From: Terebella lapidaria
Lineage: Eukaryota; Annelida; Polychaeta; Terebellida; Terebellidae
Length of the DNA stretch: 64,000 bases
Direction of reading: 5' to 3'
Assembly: GCA_949152475.1 (NCBI GenBank)
Contig: OX424563.1
Coordinates: forward strand, 15,783,001-15,847,000
Below, piece by piece: positions 34,155 through 45,535 of this stretch. The position numbers and the translations under genes were made by a program. Each line of letters starts with the position of its first letter. Positions within the stretch are counted from its first letter, which is position 1. Under the pieces are notes generated by a model that was not told where the DNA came from, made no database searches, and was given only the letters and a program-made list of their open reading frames with translations.

Positions 34155-34530
34155 CCATGTAGTCTACCAAAATTAGGTCCAAAAAGCCCATAAGGTAGAC
34201 ATTTGGGTGTCAAAGCTGAATTTTTGCACATTGACTCTGGAGACCATATAGATAACCCACAAAAAAGTCCCCATCAATCCCATGGGGGGTTTTCCCAAAA
34301 ATCCAAGATGGCCGCCATTTATACGCGAAATAGCTTAAAATTGACCTAGCGAGTTACCTACTGCACCTACGTTGGTGATTTTAATGTCTACCCCCATGTT
34401 TTTTGACCCAAGGAATCTGATGGCGATATTGCTGAGTCTCTGTGGCGGTTGGTTGTTTCAAATACCAATATGGCTGCCACAAAAACCCGAGAAATTCGTA
34501 AAATCACGTTTTCAGAATCAAAATCACGTT
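34155..34530. repeat. Probable dispersed repeat insertion
   Basis: Composition differs from its flanks. It includes CCATGGGGGGTTTTCCCAAA, CCAAGATGGCCGCCATTT and ATATGGCTGCCACAAAAACC. The flanking array sequence resumes at AAATGAGTCATTT, which in unit III (57,220) has no such insertion before it. No terminal repeats or coding frame were found. Confidence 0.45.
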
Positions 34531-34534
34531 TTGT

Positions 34535-35455
34535 GAAAAATGAGTCATTTCAATTGTAACGCTGTTAGTATTTCGTCATAATCTCTCTATCACAAATGAC
34601 TTCGGCAGATGAATACGGTTATGTATCGAATGTTCTCTGATCACATGTTTTGTTTGCATCTCCAATGATAGAGACTCCAACGTGTTTCTTGATTCAAGAC
34701 CGTTTTAACTCATAGACGTTGTGGTCGTTGGTGTAGAATCATGTGTATTATATTATTATTATATTGAAATATAATTGCTTGCTCAGGTTGACTCAGAATC
34801 TTCAGGTCGCTAGAATGATGGGACAAAAACAAACCCGACATTTCAAGGCTGGTGTAATGTTTGCAGCTGGTCGTGGAACTCCATGTATTGAAACAGCTCG
34901 AAGATAATGCAAACCAAGTTATGAACTTATTAGATAGAACAACAAAGTGTAATTTTTTTCGTATTACTAGATTCAGTCAGACGTATGAATCAGCACTGCA
35001 ATAAGGCATGAAAATATTATTTTGACTGGTAGAAGGTTAATAAACATTGAAAATTCTTGAAAGAATCCGGTGAATTATTGATGAATCTATTCGCTTTTCC
35101 AGGAAGGCACTGAAAATTGGTCAACATATCAAGTAGGACTGATGAGTGATAACATCATCATTTATTTGATGTATATGGAACGTTCCACGTGGCATATTGA
35201 AAGGAACCTTACATTGAACTGATAGATGCAAAAATGTATCATTTCAAACCCCAAATAATAAATTCTGCAGAATACAAAATCCAGCTTAAACCAGAGGCAT
35301 TTCGACTTTACCCAATAGGCTTGTAACCCTATCAAAATACTATTATTTGTATCGCGAAAAACGTTATAAATTGATTTGAGGAGCCAAATATATCCAGCCA
35401 TAAAACCCATAAAGGCATCCATTTTCTGGCCTTGCACAGGGTGGTGTAGTATGAA
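34535..35455 (+). repeat. Array blocks G, E and alpha, unit I/II join
   Basis: 34,535-34,700 matches 57,215-57,370. Block G, 34,700-35,060, matches 42,530-42,960, 50,070-50,480 and 57,690-58,080: TGCTTGCTCAGGTTGAC, ACATTTCAAGGCTGGTGTA and ATTGAAA.AGCTCGAAG. Block E follows near 35,230-35,330 and alpha near 35,335-35,450. Block G keeps a frame, FQGWCNVCSWSW here against FQGWCSIGSCLW at 57.8 kb, but stops follow. Confidence 0.7.
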
Positions 35456-35459
35456 TATA

Positions 35460-35752
35460 AGTATCAATCGATTACCACCAATACATCCAGATTTTGATGA
35501 TGATAATAACAAACGTAAAATACAACATTTTTCAATAGAAACAAAGTCCAACTAAATAGTTCATCCAAAGACACACTGGCTTCACCAGGGGCAGACAGTG
35601 TGTTGAATATAGTTGTTTCTAATGTACACCTCATGGAATAAGTATACAACTGCCCAACAACCTATGAATATAAATTATAATCCCGAAATAAACCATATGG
35701 AATAGATATATGACAAGTACATAAGTACCTAATCACAAGCCAAAAGGCTACT
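35460..35752 (-). repeat. Dispersed repeat R, inverted copy
   Basis: Reverse-complement relative of 1,810-2,095 and 2,148-2,412. On the minus strand it shows GGCTTGTGATTAGGTACTTA, ATAGGTTGTTGGGCAGTTG, CACACTGTCTGCCCCTGG and GTGTGTCTTTGGATGAAC. It interrupts the array between block alpha and the block at 35,765; no such sequence lies between the equivalents in unit III (53,710-53,725). It is therefore an insertion. Confidence 0.85.
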
Positions 35753-35759
35753 GAGTTGA

Positions 35760-36815
35760 AGGTATGACCCACAGACCGCCTAAGACACACGCACGAATGA
35801 TGATCAGCAGTTTGAGGCCGACTAGTGTCATCACACCGATCTTGTGTGAGATTTCTATTGTTTGGTTCGGTACAATAATGTGTATTGCTGAATTTCCAGC
35901 CTGCTATCCCTCAAACGAGGTACTGGATGGAATATAAGTACAAACCTCGAATTTGTACATTACTGTTGCTTTAATGATACTTTTCCTCACATGTACGGAA
36001 ACTATAATTGAACCTTCAAATATCATGCCAACACGGAATAAGAGTTATATTCCGTATTACATATGTATCATGACAACAGAATATTACGGATATTGTGTCC
36101 TGCTTCTAACGTAGATGGTTATATATCGTGAATGGCATGACAATTTCCAAGGTTGGTCATGTTTTTGCCTCACAAATATATCACATTTAGTTGGAATATT
36201 GATGATTTGGCATCAAGCTAATCTGCTTATGGTGAACAAAACGTGGTGTTGGGAACCCTTGGATGAAGTGTGTTAATTGTTTTCCATGCTGATTTAATGA
36301 CGGCTTATCGCCTGATCCCTGGTCAACAGTTAATGATTCTGTGATGTTGCAGCTCCATGGCCTTTCGCGGATGTCTAGTCGTCTTCGATATTTATATCTT
36401 CCAATCGATGAAAGCACCATTCTGACTTAATTTCTTTTCCGACATTCAGAAAGTTTTATTGTGATGAGAGTGCATTGTCGCTGTAATAAAACAATATATG
36501 ATATAACAAATTTGACACTCCAAGTTTGACAGAACTCACATGGTTGTAGAATCCCAAGGTAACTCCAGCTTGGGGATTTCGATGATACACGACGTAAAAA
36601 GGTCACTATTTATGTGTAAATATTGTTTGGCTCTACACTGATTGAGCTGACAAAACATTACTGTGTAGTTTACAGGGGACTGGTTTAATGGGCTCAATAA
36701 GAAACAGTAAATTTCCCTGGTGAGCACTATTTTTTCCTGGTAAAACTGAACATTACACCCACCTAGTGCACTATAATGTTTTTGTACAAGCATATAGATT
36801 GGTTGCATTATATTT
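35760..36815 (+). repeat. Array unit II: post-alpha, blocks a and b
   Basis: 35,765-36,000 matches 53,725-53,930, including ATATAAGTACAAACCTCGAA. 36,090-36,160 matches 54,030-54,110 (GGTTATATATCGTGAATGGC-like). Block a at 36,272-36,380 reads LIVFHADLMTAYRLIPGQQ and then stops. Block b at 36,540-36,810 is open on the minus strand. Equivalents in unit I are at 22,525, 23,049 and 23,400. Confidence 0.72.
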
Positions 36816-37094
36816 ATTTCAATTGTTCTGATTTATTCATCGAATGTAATTATGAGTAGCCACTATGGACATGTCTAAGTCATCAAATCATGAACACAAA
36901 ATAAAATATTTGTTTTTCGAAAAATGCTTTATGACGTGTGTAGTTAGACTCCATACGGTTGAATATTTCTCTTCAAATTACAATTTTCAAAATGTACCCG
37001 ATTTTAAAGTACAAAAATAGATGTCCATCAAAATCTCGTATAGAATAGGATGGAAATTATTGGCATTCATTCTCCATTTTGTTTGAGATCCTGT

Positions 37095-37215
37095 GGGACA
37101 GTTACAACCTGAAATCTGCCTGTTGTGTTTACGTTGTCTCCTTCATGAAAAGCCGTTACCCAGCACGGTGTTAGGTGAGCCATAAAAACCATTAGGTGTG
37201 GCTTTAAGAGGATCC
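37095..37215 (+). promoter_or_regulatory. Promoter-like conserved block, unit II
   Basis: Matches 23,935-24,060 and 55,318-55,445: CAGCACGGTGTTAGGTGAGC, CATAAAAACCATTAGGTGTG and TTTAAGAGGATCCATTTACA. There is no TATAAAA at the unit I position. It lies just ahead of the signal-peptide-like start at 37,279. Confidence 0.33.
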
Positions 37216-37278
37216 ATTTACACTACTGCTTCTATTCATTGAACTGTATAGATTGTGAATAACAAAGCCATTCGCACA

Positions 37279-37524
37279 ATGAACTGGCTGTGGTCACCGT
37301 ACCTGGTCATTGTTGTAACTAATGTTCATTGGTTTTTCGTAATGTCCTGTTTCTCTTCCAGACGACTGGAAGGCTTTGTTTCAGGCTACAGATTGAATAC
37401 AAATAAGTTACAAATTGCATCCCCCTTGTATGCCCTTACTGCCAGAAACTGCATCGTTGTTTCTTTGTGTGTGGTTGACTACTTTGGTAGTTTTTTTTCA
37501 CCCAAATCCATAACAAACACATAA
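37279..37524 (+). CDS. Putative secreted-protein start, unidentified
   Basis: The frame from this ATG runs 81 codons. The first 24 residues, MNWLWSPYLVIVVTNVHWFF and on, form a hydrophobic stretch resembling a signal peptide. The ATG has A at -3 (ACAATGA), and the same start and first 16 residues are kept in unit I (24,118). I prefer this ATG to the upstream in-frame one at 37,255 because the conserved similarity in frame begins here. An acceptor-like TGTTTCTCTTCCAG at about 37,348-37,361 lies inside the frame, so the leader may be spliced to sequence beginning ACGACTGG. No domain is recognised downstream and the family is unknown. It may also be a relic. Confidence 0.25.
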   Translation: MNWLWSPYLVIVVTNVHWFFVMSCFSSRRLEGFVSGYRLNTNKLQIASPLYALTARNCIVVSLCVVDYFGSFFSPKSITNT

Positions 37525-38461
37525 GTGAGAATTATTATGCCGGGTTGAAAGTAGATTGGAAAAAATTAGCAAGAATCAGCCACAATCCTCAGGTACTGCT
37601 GTGTGTTACATCCGATTGCAGCATTCAGTCTCATCACCATTTTTTTCGAGACAGATATCTGCAGTGACAAGGCAAAGCATACTTTGCAGGCGCACACTTT
37701 GGCACCAAACAGACACTGTTTATACGCTTTGTTGGATAATCACTTTGTCGGGTTATCGGTGTGTGGGATTATCGTATGGATTTATGGGCTTGTCGACCTA
37801 TACCCGCCAAAGCAACAAAACGATGACCCTATTGGAACACAATACCTCTGTTTACAATTTCGAGAGAAATTCTCTTGTTTACTTGAACACCAAGCATCAT
37901 AACGTACTTTGGATGATATACCCTTGCTATCACTTTCACAGGAATTTGGGATGAAGTCAAAGTCCATTACATTAGTCACTTGGGCAGGGTGAATGAGTGA
38001 ATGTCTGGTTGTCACGCGTTGTACACAACATCATATCTCATTCCATATTACATCGAATAATTTCAGATGCTAGTCAGGCCTTCACGTTGAAAGGGTGTCC
38101 CAAATGTGACCAACCTGCTTGGTGTAAACACTGGCAATTTACAAGTATGTCTACATCCAATAAAAAAGGAAGGTCCTCTTATACAAGTATATTGCATAGT
38201 ACGTGGTGTTACTGAATCAAAATTATTCATGGTTGATTGGCGACTGTAATTGAGGACATATAAAAAAAACATCAAACCGGCCGGTGCACTAAAGTGTCCT
38301 TGATGTTATGTTTCATTATGTTTGGGTAAAAATAACATTTAGGGCGTTCCATCCAAGAGCACCATAAATATCTATAAATGGTCATTGGTTGGTATCCCAG
38401 AAGAGGATAATACTATACCATCAAATCAGACTTGAACGTTGTTGCCACAGTCCACACACTG
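37525..38461 (+). repeat. Array block F and J start, unit II
   Basis: Block F copy at about 37,860-38,150. Its frame reads FTGIWDEVKVHYISHLGRVN then a stop, and further on IISDASQAFTLKGCPKC. The plus frame continues to 38,215 with four cysteines. Block J begins near 38,345 and runs into the recent tandem duplication at 38,462. A plus frame at 37,556-37,954 (132 codons) and one at 37,603-37,902 overlap each other and have no motif. Confidence 0.55.
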
Positions 38462-38980
38462 TCTTCACGGTCGCGTCAATCCTCTTGTCACAATGGTTTG
38501 GTGTTTAATTTCTCGACACATTACATTGTTAGAGATAGTTCGTGCTGGTAATAATTTGATTTTCTATTGGTTCATCACGCAGCATCAAATGGTGAGGGAT
38601 GTTTTCATCTCAGAGTATTTTTGAAATTGTATCCATATATGAATAGAAGGTTTCAAAGCTGTATCATATCATATCAGATAAGTAGGAACTCAGTGTCTAT
38701 TCATTGGATATATACGGAAAGGTCAGTCCCCTATAAGATGAAGCTATATGATTCCCAACACAATATTATCAGTTTCCAAAGGTCAATTTAGGCTCATTTT
38801 TTTAATGTATTTGAACGATCATCACAAATTTGCTCTGACAATGTGAAAATCAGGAATAGATACATGTAAATATATATGATCTAAGTATGCACTGAAAATG
38901 GGATACAAGGCAATAGATGAGATATATCGTTGGTAATGTTGCAATGATTACTTCCATCTAGAAACGTTGAAATAAAGATT

Positions 38981-39180
38981 AAACCATACTTGCATTGTTC
39001 TCGCAGGTGTTTAATCAATGCTGTATGTTGGTTAAACACCTGCCGGTCACGACTGAGTAGTTTTCTGTATGGTTTAAAATAGAGAAACCCATCGAGTAAC
39101 AGGGAGTTATTTAACATAGTCTCGGGCTGCCACCCTCGACCATGTTGAATAACCCCCTGTTCCTCGGGGTTTCTCTATTT
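38981..39180. repeat. Double-hairpin insertion in copy A
   Basis: Two adjacent hairpins absent from copy B (empty site near 46,440) and from 61,275. The first (38,981-39,075) has outer arms AAACCATAC/GTATGGTTT and inner arms GCAGGTGTTTAA/TTAAACACCTGC. The second (39,077-39,180) has arms of about 40 bases beginning AAATAGAGAAACCC, with a few mismatches. It could be a small fold-back element or a fragment; an RNA role is speculative. Confidence 0.8.
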
Positions 39181-40190
39181 CGTAAACTCATTTGACACAG
39201 TTCCATAAAAAAGGAACATTTGTCAGTCTGTCTCGCATATTCGCTGCCTAGAAACAGTACCGGTAAGGTTTGTCCTCCCGGAATAGAAGAGTTTGAATAA
39301 TTGTTCTACCCATCACAGTCCATATCCATGTGGCATATTAACCTTATAAATACAAGCCGAGTGACGCATGTGCAACTGCGTTTCGGTCCATGCCAGATTA
39401 TATTTATTAGTATGATTCCATGTCCTCCTTCATTTGAACCTAACAACGTATCATTAGGAGTCAGAGCACCATCAATAACAACAAGCAACATTAATAGTAG
39501 TGGTACGGTTTTAGAGTTTGAAGCAGAAATCTATTTTGAAATAATATTTTATTCCCCCAAGGACATGAGAAAACGTAGCAAGCGAAATTGGCTGTAACCC
39601 AATACGTCACTCTGGTCACCTGTTCACGTTGCTTTGTAATATAGCTATTCAGTGGGTTGGAAAATCCGGATCATGATCTCAAATTACATTTGGAAGGTAG
39701 TGACAGGGCGTCAATGAGGAGATAATGGTTCATACGGAGTGAGAATTCAGAGAGGAGACGCGTGAATGGTATGGTTTTATGATCAATCGAGGTGAGAAGA
39801 GACGGCCTCTTTGGTAGTGTTAGACGAGTGTAAATTGCAGGGGGCACGTGTGACTTTGTAACGTGTGAATTTGTTAGGGTAAATTTGTTACCGTATACTG
39901 AGTATGCCGACTAATGTTACTGCAGACTGTATATTTGTCATGCTTGATATGATGATCCAATGCGTACAACTGTTCTGTATGAATGTTTCCTATCATAACA
40001 CAAAACAATACTTATAATTATAAATATATACCATAGATGATTGGGCTCAGATAGTATATGTGCTGCCGCTTAATATTGCTCGCCCATAATCTTTTTTTAT
40101 CATTGAATATTATAGAAATCGCAGCACAATCTACCTGGATCAGGAATTGTTTTGTTATGTGTGTTATTTGTTATTTTACCCTCGTTTCAG

Positions 40191-40277
40191 TTCTGAAGTC
40201 AACCATCAGTTCTGAAGTCAATCAAGACAATATCAATACTACCTTGACATCACATTCCACGACCATCTGGGCTCAAG
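40191..40277 (+). other. Exon-like segment K, tandem copy A
   Basis: Acceptor TTACCCTCGTTTCAG, donor GTCAGTAC. Length is 87 bases because the start (CAGTTCTGAAGTCAACCAT) is tandemly repeated with slight change, which also duplicates the acceptor AG. Using the second AG gives SEVNQDNINTTLTSHSTTIW, in frame with the open reading that continues to 40,408 (GCYDTPPAPHDLNPMIFLDG). This is a possible coding exon; see 47,434. Confidence 0.38.
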
Positions 40278-42239
40278 GTCAGTACAGTGCCGACATTTTT
40301 GTTATTGTTGATGATGTTGCGTTTGTGAGTGTGACAGGTTGCTATGACACGCCACCTGCCCCCCACGACCTGAATCCCATGATATTTCTTGATGGTTTCT
40401 CATACTGATGAGTCCATTGTCAGGATCCCTAGTCGTCAGCAAATGTAAAATTTTATAGCGTATTCTGTTGAACACAGCCATTGATAAAAAACATTGCAGG
40501 ACGGACGACGTCATCATTGGAACCTAATGAACGTAAAACCTTTCAATTATTTCCGATTTTGCGCATCTCAAGGACACAATTGAATTCATATTCTGTTACA
40601 AAAATGTAATCTGCAACATTATAATGCAAGTGGTTTTGTATTCCTGTCCAACTACTCAAATGAATGGGGGATGGGACGTGCACTTGCGGTAGGAATCTGT
40701 GAGGCGTTATCATTTCGGATAATTTTACCCACACTATGTTTTCAACTTGTATGAATGAAAACAAAAACGCCAGTCCAAGAGCATGGCAGGTATAACACAT
40801 TACCTCACGCGTGACAATACGACAGACAAGCCTCAAAACAGATCTCAGGAACTACGGTGGACTGCTCTTGTGCAATATGCCTCTTTCATGAGAAACTAAC
40901 AGCGACTCAATCAGGCATGATGTTTCTCTAGCCGTTCACGCAAACATAAAGCAGCACTCTTCTCAAGTCAATGTCCTGCGACAATTTAAGGCTTGTCCAG
41001 TTTGTGAAGCCAAAACCAGTGATGAATGCTCAGTCCTGAAAGGCATATAACTTTCTGATAGAGCAGGACATGTTAGTCTCCTGTCCACAATATAGCATCA
41101 ATGTGCTGAGGATGAACTCAATATAGTCACGTTGATAGTTTATTGCGATTGATCGTTTGGATTTACCATCTATACAGATGATTTTATGGATGTTAAAAGG
41201 TTAAGTCCATGAAATAATCGTTTCCATCAAGATGAATTGTTCCACTTTGTACCAAATCTGAAATTATAGTTATTTTCAGAAGCACAGAATATTAACATCA
41301 ATTTGCATATAAATGCGTTGTCAGATAGAGACACACCATGCCCCATGACAACCCCCCAAGTGTTTTATATTACACTGGTAATCAAGATTCGAAAGTTCAT
41401 ATTGCTGTTTTATCAGATGATTGGGAAAGTTTATCTCCGAATAATTGGTTATCTGCATTTCAATATAAGCTTCGTTAGGCTGTACGGACAGTTTAGTGGA
41501 CAGATAATGTCAATTGTGTAATAAAATACGAACCAATATCACATATTGAGCATACAAGTTAAGGCAATGTATTCCTGGGAACATAGTGCATGGAGGACAT
41601 CAATTTCTGGCTGGGGTTCTTTTGGTGCTCTCCTGAGATGTTTCATTTTTTCCGATGATGTGATTAGAATTGTCCAAATGTTGCTCGTCGGTGTTTAATT
41701 TCACTGCAAGATTTTATGCACGAGTGCTAGTACATGAATGAAGGAAATATTTACTTTTCTTTCCAAGTATGCAATTGGAGGATGAAACAGATACTTTTCG
41801 ACACCATATACCACCATATAGCTTGTGTTGAAACATTTTCTGTAATGAGAAATTACAGCATACTACTGTCTAAGTTGGTTGGGAATGTTAGTCACACATT
41901 CCTGTGACTGTCATAAGTTAAGGAAATTTTAGTCATATAGGACACAAGTTGTTGCTTTGGCATATGTCCATCCAACTACTTGTTATGTATGTGAGATAAT
42001 GAATCGAATAATATAAAAAATCGTTTGAATTTTATCCGAGTTTTAGCACTGCTACAAGGATGATTTTGGCATATAAGTACGGTTATGCATTGATTGTTTA
42101 CTGATCATGTGTTGTGATAGCGTATCCAATGAAATAATGAATTAGCACATGTACGTATCCATTGTGTTTTTGGTGGTTCGAATACCCGTGATGTCTGTGT
42201 CAGTGACACTACTCCTTTAGATATGTGTTAGGTTAGTGA

Positions 42240-42970
42240 TTAATTGTGGTTAAAAAGACGATAAGAGATCTTGATTATACAACACAGTCTACAGGTTGTC
42301 CACTTACAATATATAGAGGTATTATCAGTAATCCTCACAACGATGAGCATCAAGGATGGAAACTGGTTCATTCCCGGGGATAGTATGAGCTTCCATGTCA
42401 AAATGCGACAGTTTGGATGCCACGTGTCCATCCCAGTGTTGACATATCTTTCGGTTTCTACTGGTATTGTTTTTACTATCCATTGATTACACATGTCAGA
42501 TATTTAGAAATTCAACATGCACTATTGATTCCAAACCCTGCTCACAGATAGGCATTGTGGTCATTGGTGAGGAATCAATTGAACACTTATTTTGGGCACA
42601 AATAACCATAAATATGAGTGCTTGCTTAGGTTGACCCAGAATCTTCAGGTTTCAAATCGCCACAATTATGTACAAAAACAACCTCAACATTTCAAGGCCG
42701 GTGTAGTGTTGGCAGCTGTTTGTGGGATTCTGTAACATATGTTTGGATCCGTGTATTGAAAGAGCTCGAAGGTCAATGCAAACTGAATTATGGATTTTTG
42801 GAAAGCCCAAAATTTTTTATTATTTTGGCAACGCCACATCCAGTTCACAGTCAAACGTATAAATCAACAATGTCATGGGGCATGAAAATAATTAGTTTGA
42901 CTGATATTCGGTTCCTAGACATGAACAATCTTGAAAGAGTCACATGCCGAACCTATAATGCGACAATCTG
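42240..42970 (+). repeat. Array blocks G0 and G, tandem copy A
   Basis: Block G0 (42,240-42,400) and block G (42,530-42,960) in their usual order. Copy B has the same blocks at 49,850-50,510, with a 422-base MITE inserted immediately before G0. A frame at 42,720-42,971 (83 codons) matches the one at 50,268-50,510 in its last 55 codons (ILATP.PVHSQTYKS), reflecting the recent duplication only. Confidence 0.7.
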
Positions 42971-43264
42971 AAATAATATGCCTGGATATAGACAAGTATG
43001 CATTCAATGCTAATTTTTATATAGTGAAGGTTGAATGTCCATCAATTTGTTGTTATTACATGGTGCCTGAAACAAAACCCCTGAAAATGTATCTAGTTTG
43101 AGTTTATACAGCAAATAACGTTTTTGTTTGCCTCTGTGTCGGATGAATTTATGGACGAAAATACCACAAACTTGGGTTCATTCCCAAACCGGTCATGGTA
43201 AAATAGATTAAACTTGTCAATTAGACTCATTTGATGCAAACATTCACCGCCCGAAATAAATATG

Positions 43265-44055
43265 AGTCCATTTTTAGGTTACCGGACCTATGGTCCGACA
43301 ACATATTGGCATGGCGTTGCGTCTGTCGTCATCATCGTTCGTCGTCCACATTTTTATCTTATTGTTTGCAGGCGAACTTTTCTGAAATTTTGCACAAAAA
43401 TGCCGTAAAATATTTCGAGAAGGAGATACTTTTTTCGACTTTCGCAATTATTTTAAAATGGTGGCCATTTTTGAAGAAAAAAGGCCAATTTTGGACTTTG
43501 TCAGCCGTTTCTCAAAATCTGTTCAGTAACTTTTTTCTTATTGATGCACAACACTCCTCATATATACCCCTGTGATGTGTATAAGTTTTGTTGCCCTTGA
43601 ATTGCTCGGAGTGGGTCATTTTGGCCCAAACTCGGCCCAAGTGGGACTTTCCCATGTTGAATTCCCCTATGTTTTTTAATGGGACACAATATGCTTAATA
43701 TGTTACTTAATATTAAGATTAGAGGAATCAACTGTGGACATATAAGGAATGATATATGCCAAATATTCTCGTGACCTTGAATTTGACCTTTGACATCATT
43801 TCAAGGTCAGAGCACAAAATATCTTGCTTATTATCGACTTTACAGCTTAGGAATCAATTGTGGACATATAGGAAATGATATACACCGAATATACTGATGA
43901 CCTTGAAATTGATCTTTTACCTCGTTTTCGAGGTCAGAACACAAAATGGCCAATATCTCGCTTATTATCGACGTAACAGCTTAGTAATAAATTGTGGACA
44001 TATGGGAATATTATAATGTATGCTGGATGTTCCCGTGACCCTGAATTTGACCAGT
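43265..44055. repeat. AGGTCA-rich dispersed repeat, copy A
   Basis: Starts near TTTTTAGGTTACCGGACCTA and ends near GACCAGTGACCTTA. It contains three tandem units of about 125-135 bases (about 43,725, 43,850 and 43,983), each starting GGAATCAATTGTGGACATAT-like and containing GACCTTGAA.TTGA. The same element is in copy B at 50,800-51,600, so it predates the tandem duplication. A plus frame of 114 codons (43,231-43,575) is inside it and has no motif. Confidence 0.65.
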
Positions 44056-44117
44056 GACCTTAAGGATTGATTGCATGTGATCGTCATGAACCTGGCATTG
44101 ACCAGCTGTCCATTTAC

Positions 44118-44726
44118 TTATAATGTAAATATAAAGGTAACAAATTCATGAATTTACACACTTCCAATCAACGTGAAACTTTGCCTTTCTGATTGTTAGC
44201 CATCAAGGATTACTAACCGAGACTCTGTTTCTTACTAAGCAATGTTAAATTTGTTAAATTCATCGTTTTCATATGTCATTTTCCGACCTATTTCTCAGTC
44301 TACAAAATACACTCACAACAGGGCGAGCGAAAGGATTATGCTGTGCTGCAAATAGCTAGTGAGGCCAGTAGAACTCACAGGTGATATGCACTCGGATGCA
44401 CCGAGGAGTTTGGGATTATGAATGTTCAGCTCATTGTATTCATCTCACAGAAAGTATAGCCCTAGATATTCTCATTATTTTGACGACAACAAGGAATAAA
44501 TATATGCAACAGCCAGTGCTTGTCAAGCAGAACACTCGAATCTTCGTTTTGGTGAAACGTATAAAATGATTTATCTAATCATCAAATTGCACAGCTTTCG
44601 TGATATCATTTATGAAATCATGTCTCGGTTCATCATCCCTGAGTATATGTGTGTGTGCTAGCCACGTTTTAGGTCAGGGAATTGTATTGTTTTGGTGATT
44701 TTGTTACCTTTACTTTCACATTATAA
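44118..44726. mobile_element. TIR element, 609 bp, copy A only
   Basis: The left end TTATAATGTAAATATAAAGG and the right end (reverse-complemented) TTATAATGTGAAAGTAAAGG are inverted, followed by TAACAA on both. It lies in a stretch of copy A (about 44,060-44,790) that is missing from copy B. Its closest relative in the window is at 20,825-21,675. No transposase frame. It probably moved in after the tandem duplication, or was lost from B. Confidence 0.7.
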
Positions 44727-44984
44727 GTCAATGGAAAAGTGTCTCGTGCAATCACACCTTAAGTTACGTGCAATCACACCTTAATTTTAAGGCCATGGGA
44801 CAAAATGGCTAAAAACTAAAATATAAAACATTCAATCTCTGGTAACCTGCCTTAGCCTTTGGGCTTATTCTTTTTAACCTGGGGGCAAGCTGAATAATAA
44901 ATGCCGAAAAAGAGCATGCCACATTTATTGCCACCATTCGTTGAAATTACTTTCAATGTAACAAATTTTGGCATATACAGTACT

Positions 44985-45535
44985 GATATGTCATCCAACA
45001 AACTGGTTTTTTTTAGTTGGATGTTTGCTATTGTACATGACTGCTCTGGCATGCATGTTTATATGGGAATACAGAGATTGCAGGTATTCTTCTGTGATGG
45101 ATTTCCAAATCTGTTGAAATTTGACACGTAGTTCATTGATATTACCAATGGAACAGCCCGGAGTTTGTTTGCTATATATCCCCAGACATTTTCTAAGATC
45201 TCTAGGTCAGAACTGTTGCTTGGCCACATGATATTCTGGCTGCCCAACAAGGCTTGTGTATGTCGAGAGCGGTGGCATGGAGCGTTGTCTGCTTGTAAGA
45301 TGAAAGTTGTATCGTTGATCCCTGAAGATGTTTTCTACAGATTGCAAAAAAAAAACTTGATTGAGATGTAGGTTTCGCTGTTCATAGTCAGCAGAGGTTC
45401 TATAAGCTCGCCCTCTGATCGGTGACGTTTTGCGGAACGTATCGCTCATGCTTTTTACGCGAACGATAACCTTGCTGTCACACTTGAACAGTGTGAACGC
45501 GATTCGTCTGAGAACATCACATGCTCCCATTGATT
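44985..45535 (-). pseudogene. Diverged Tc1-like transposase fossil, copy A
   Basis: On the minus strand, in order: WEHVMFSDESR (first catalytic D, near 45,510); TLFKCDSKVIVRVKS; FILQADNAPCHRS (second D, near 45,290); WPSNSSDLEILENVWGYIAN (catalytic E, near 45,210); and the C-terminal part LRVKFQQIWKSITEEYLQSL and NMHARAVMYNSKHP. The pieces lie in different frames with stops between, so the gene is dead. SDLEILE corresponds to the usual PDLNPIE. It belongs to the Tc1/mariner superfamily but is only distantly related to the element at 16.1 kb. It is shared with copy B. Confidence 0.85.

Noticed and set aside
43231-43575. Plus-strand frame of 114 codons, with a 116-codon match at 50,757-51,107
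   Set aside because: It lies inside a dispersed repeat and its conservation is explained by the recent tandem duplication.
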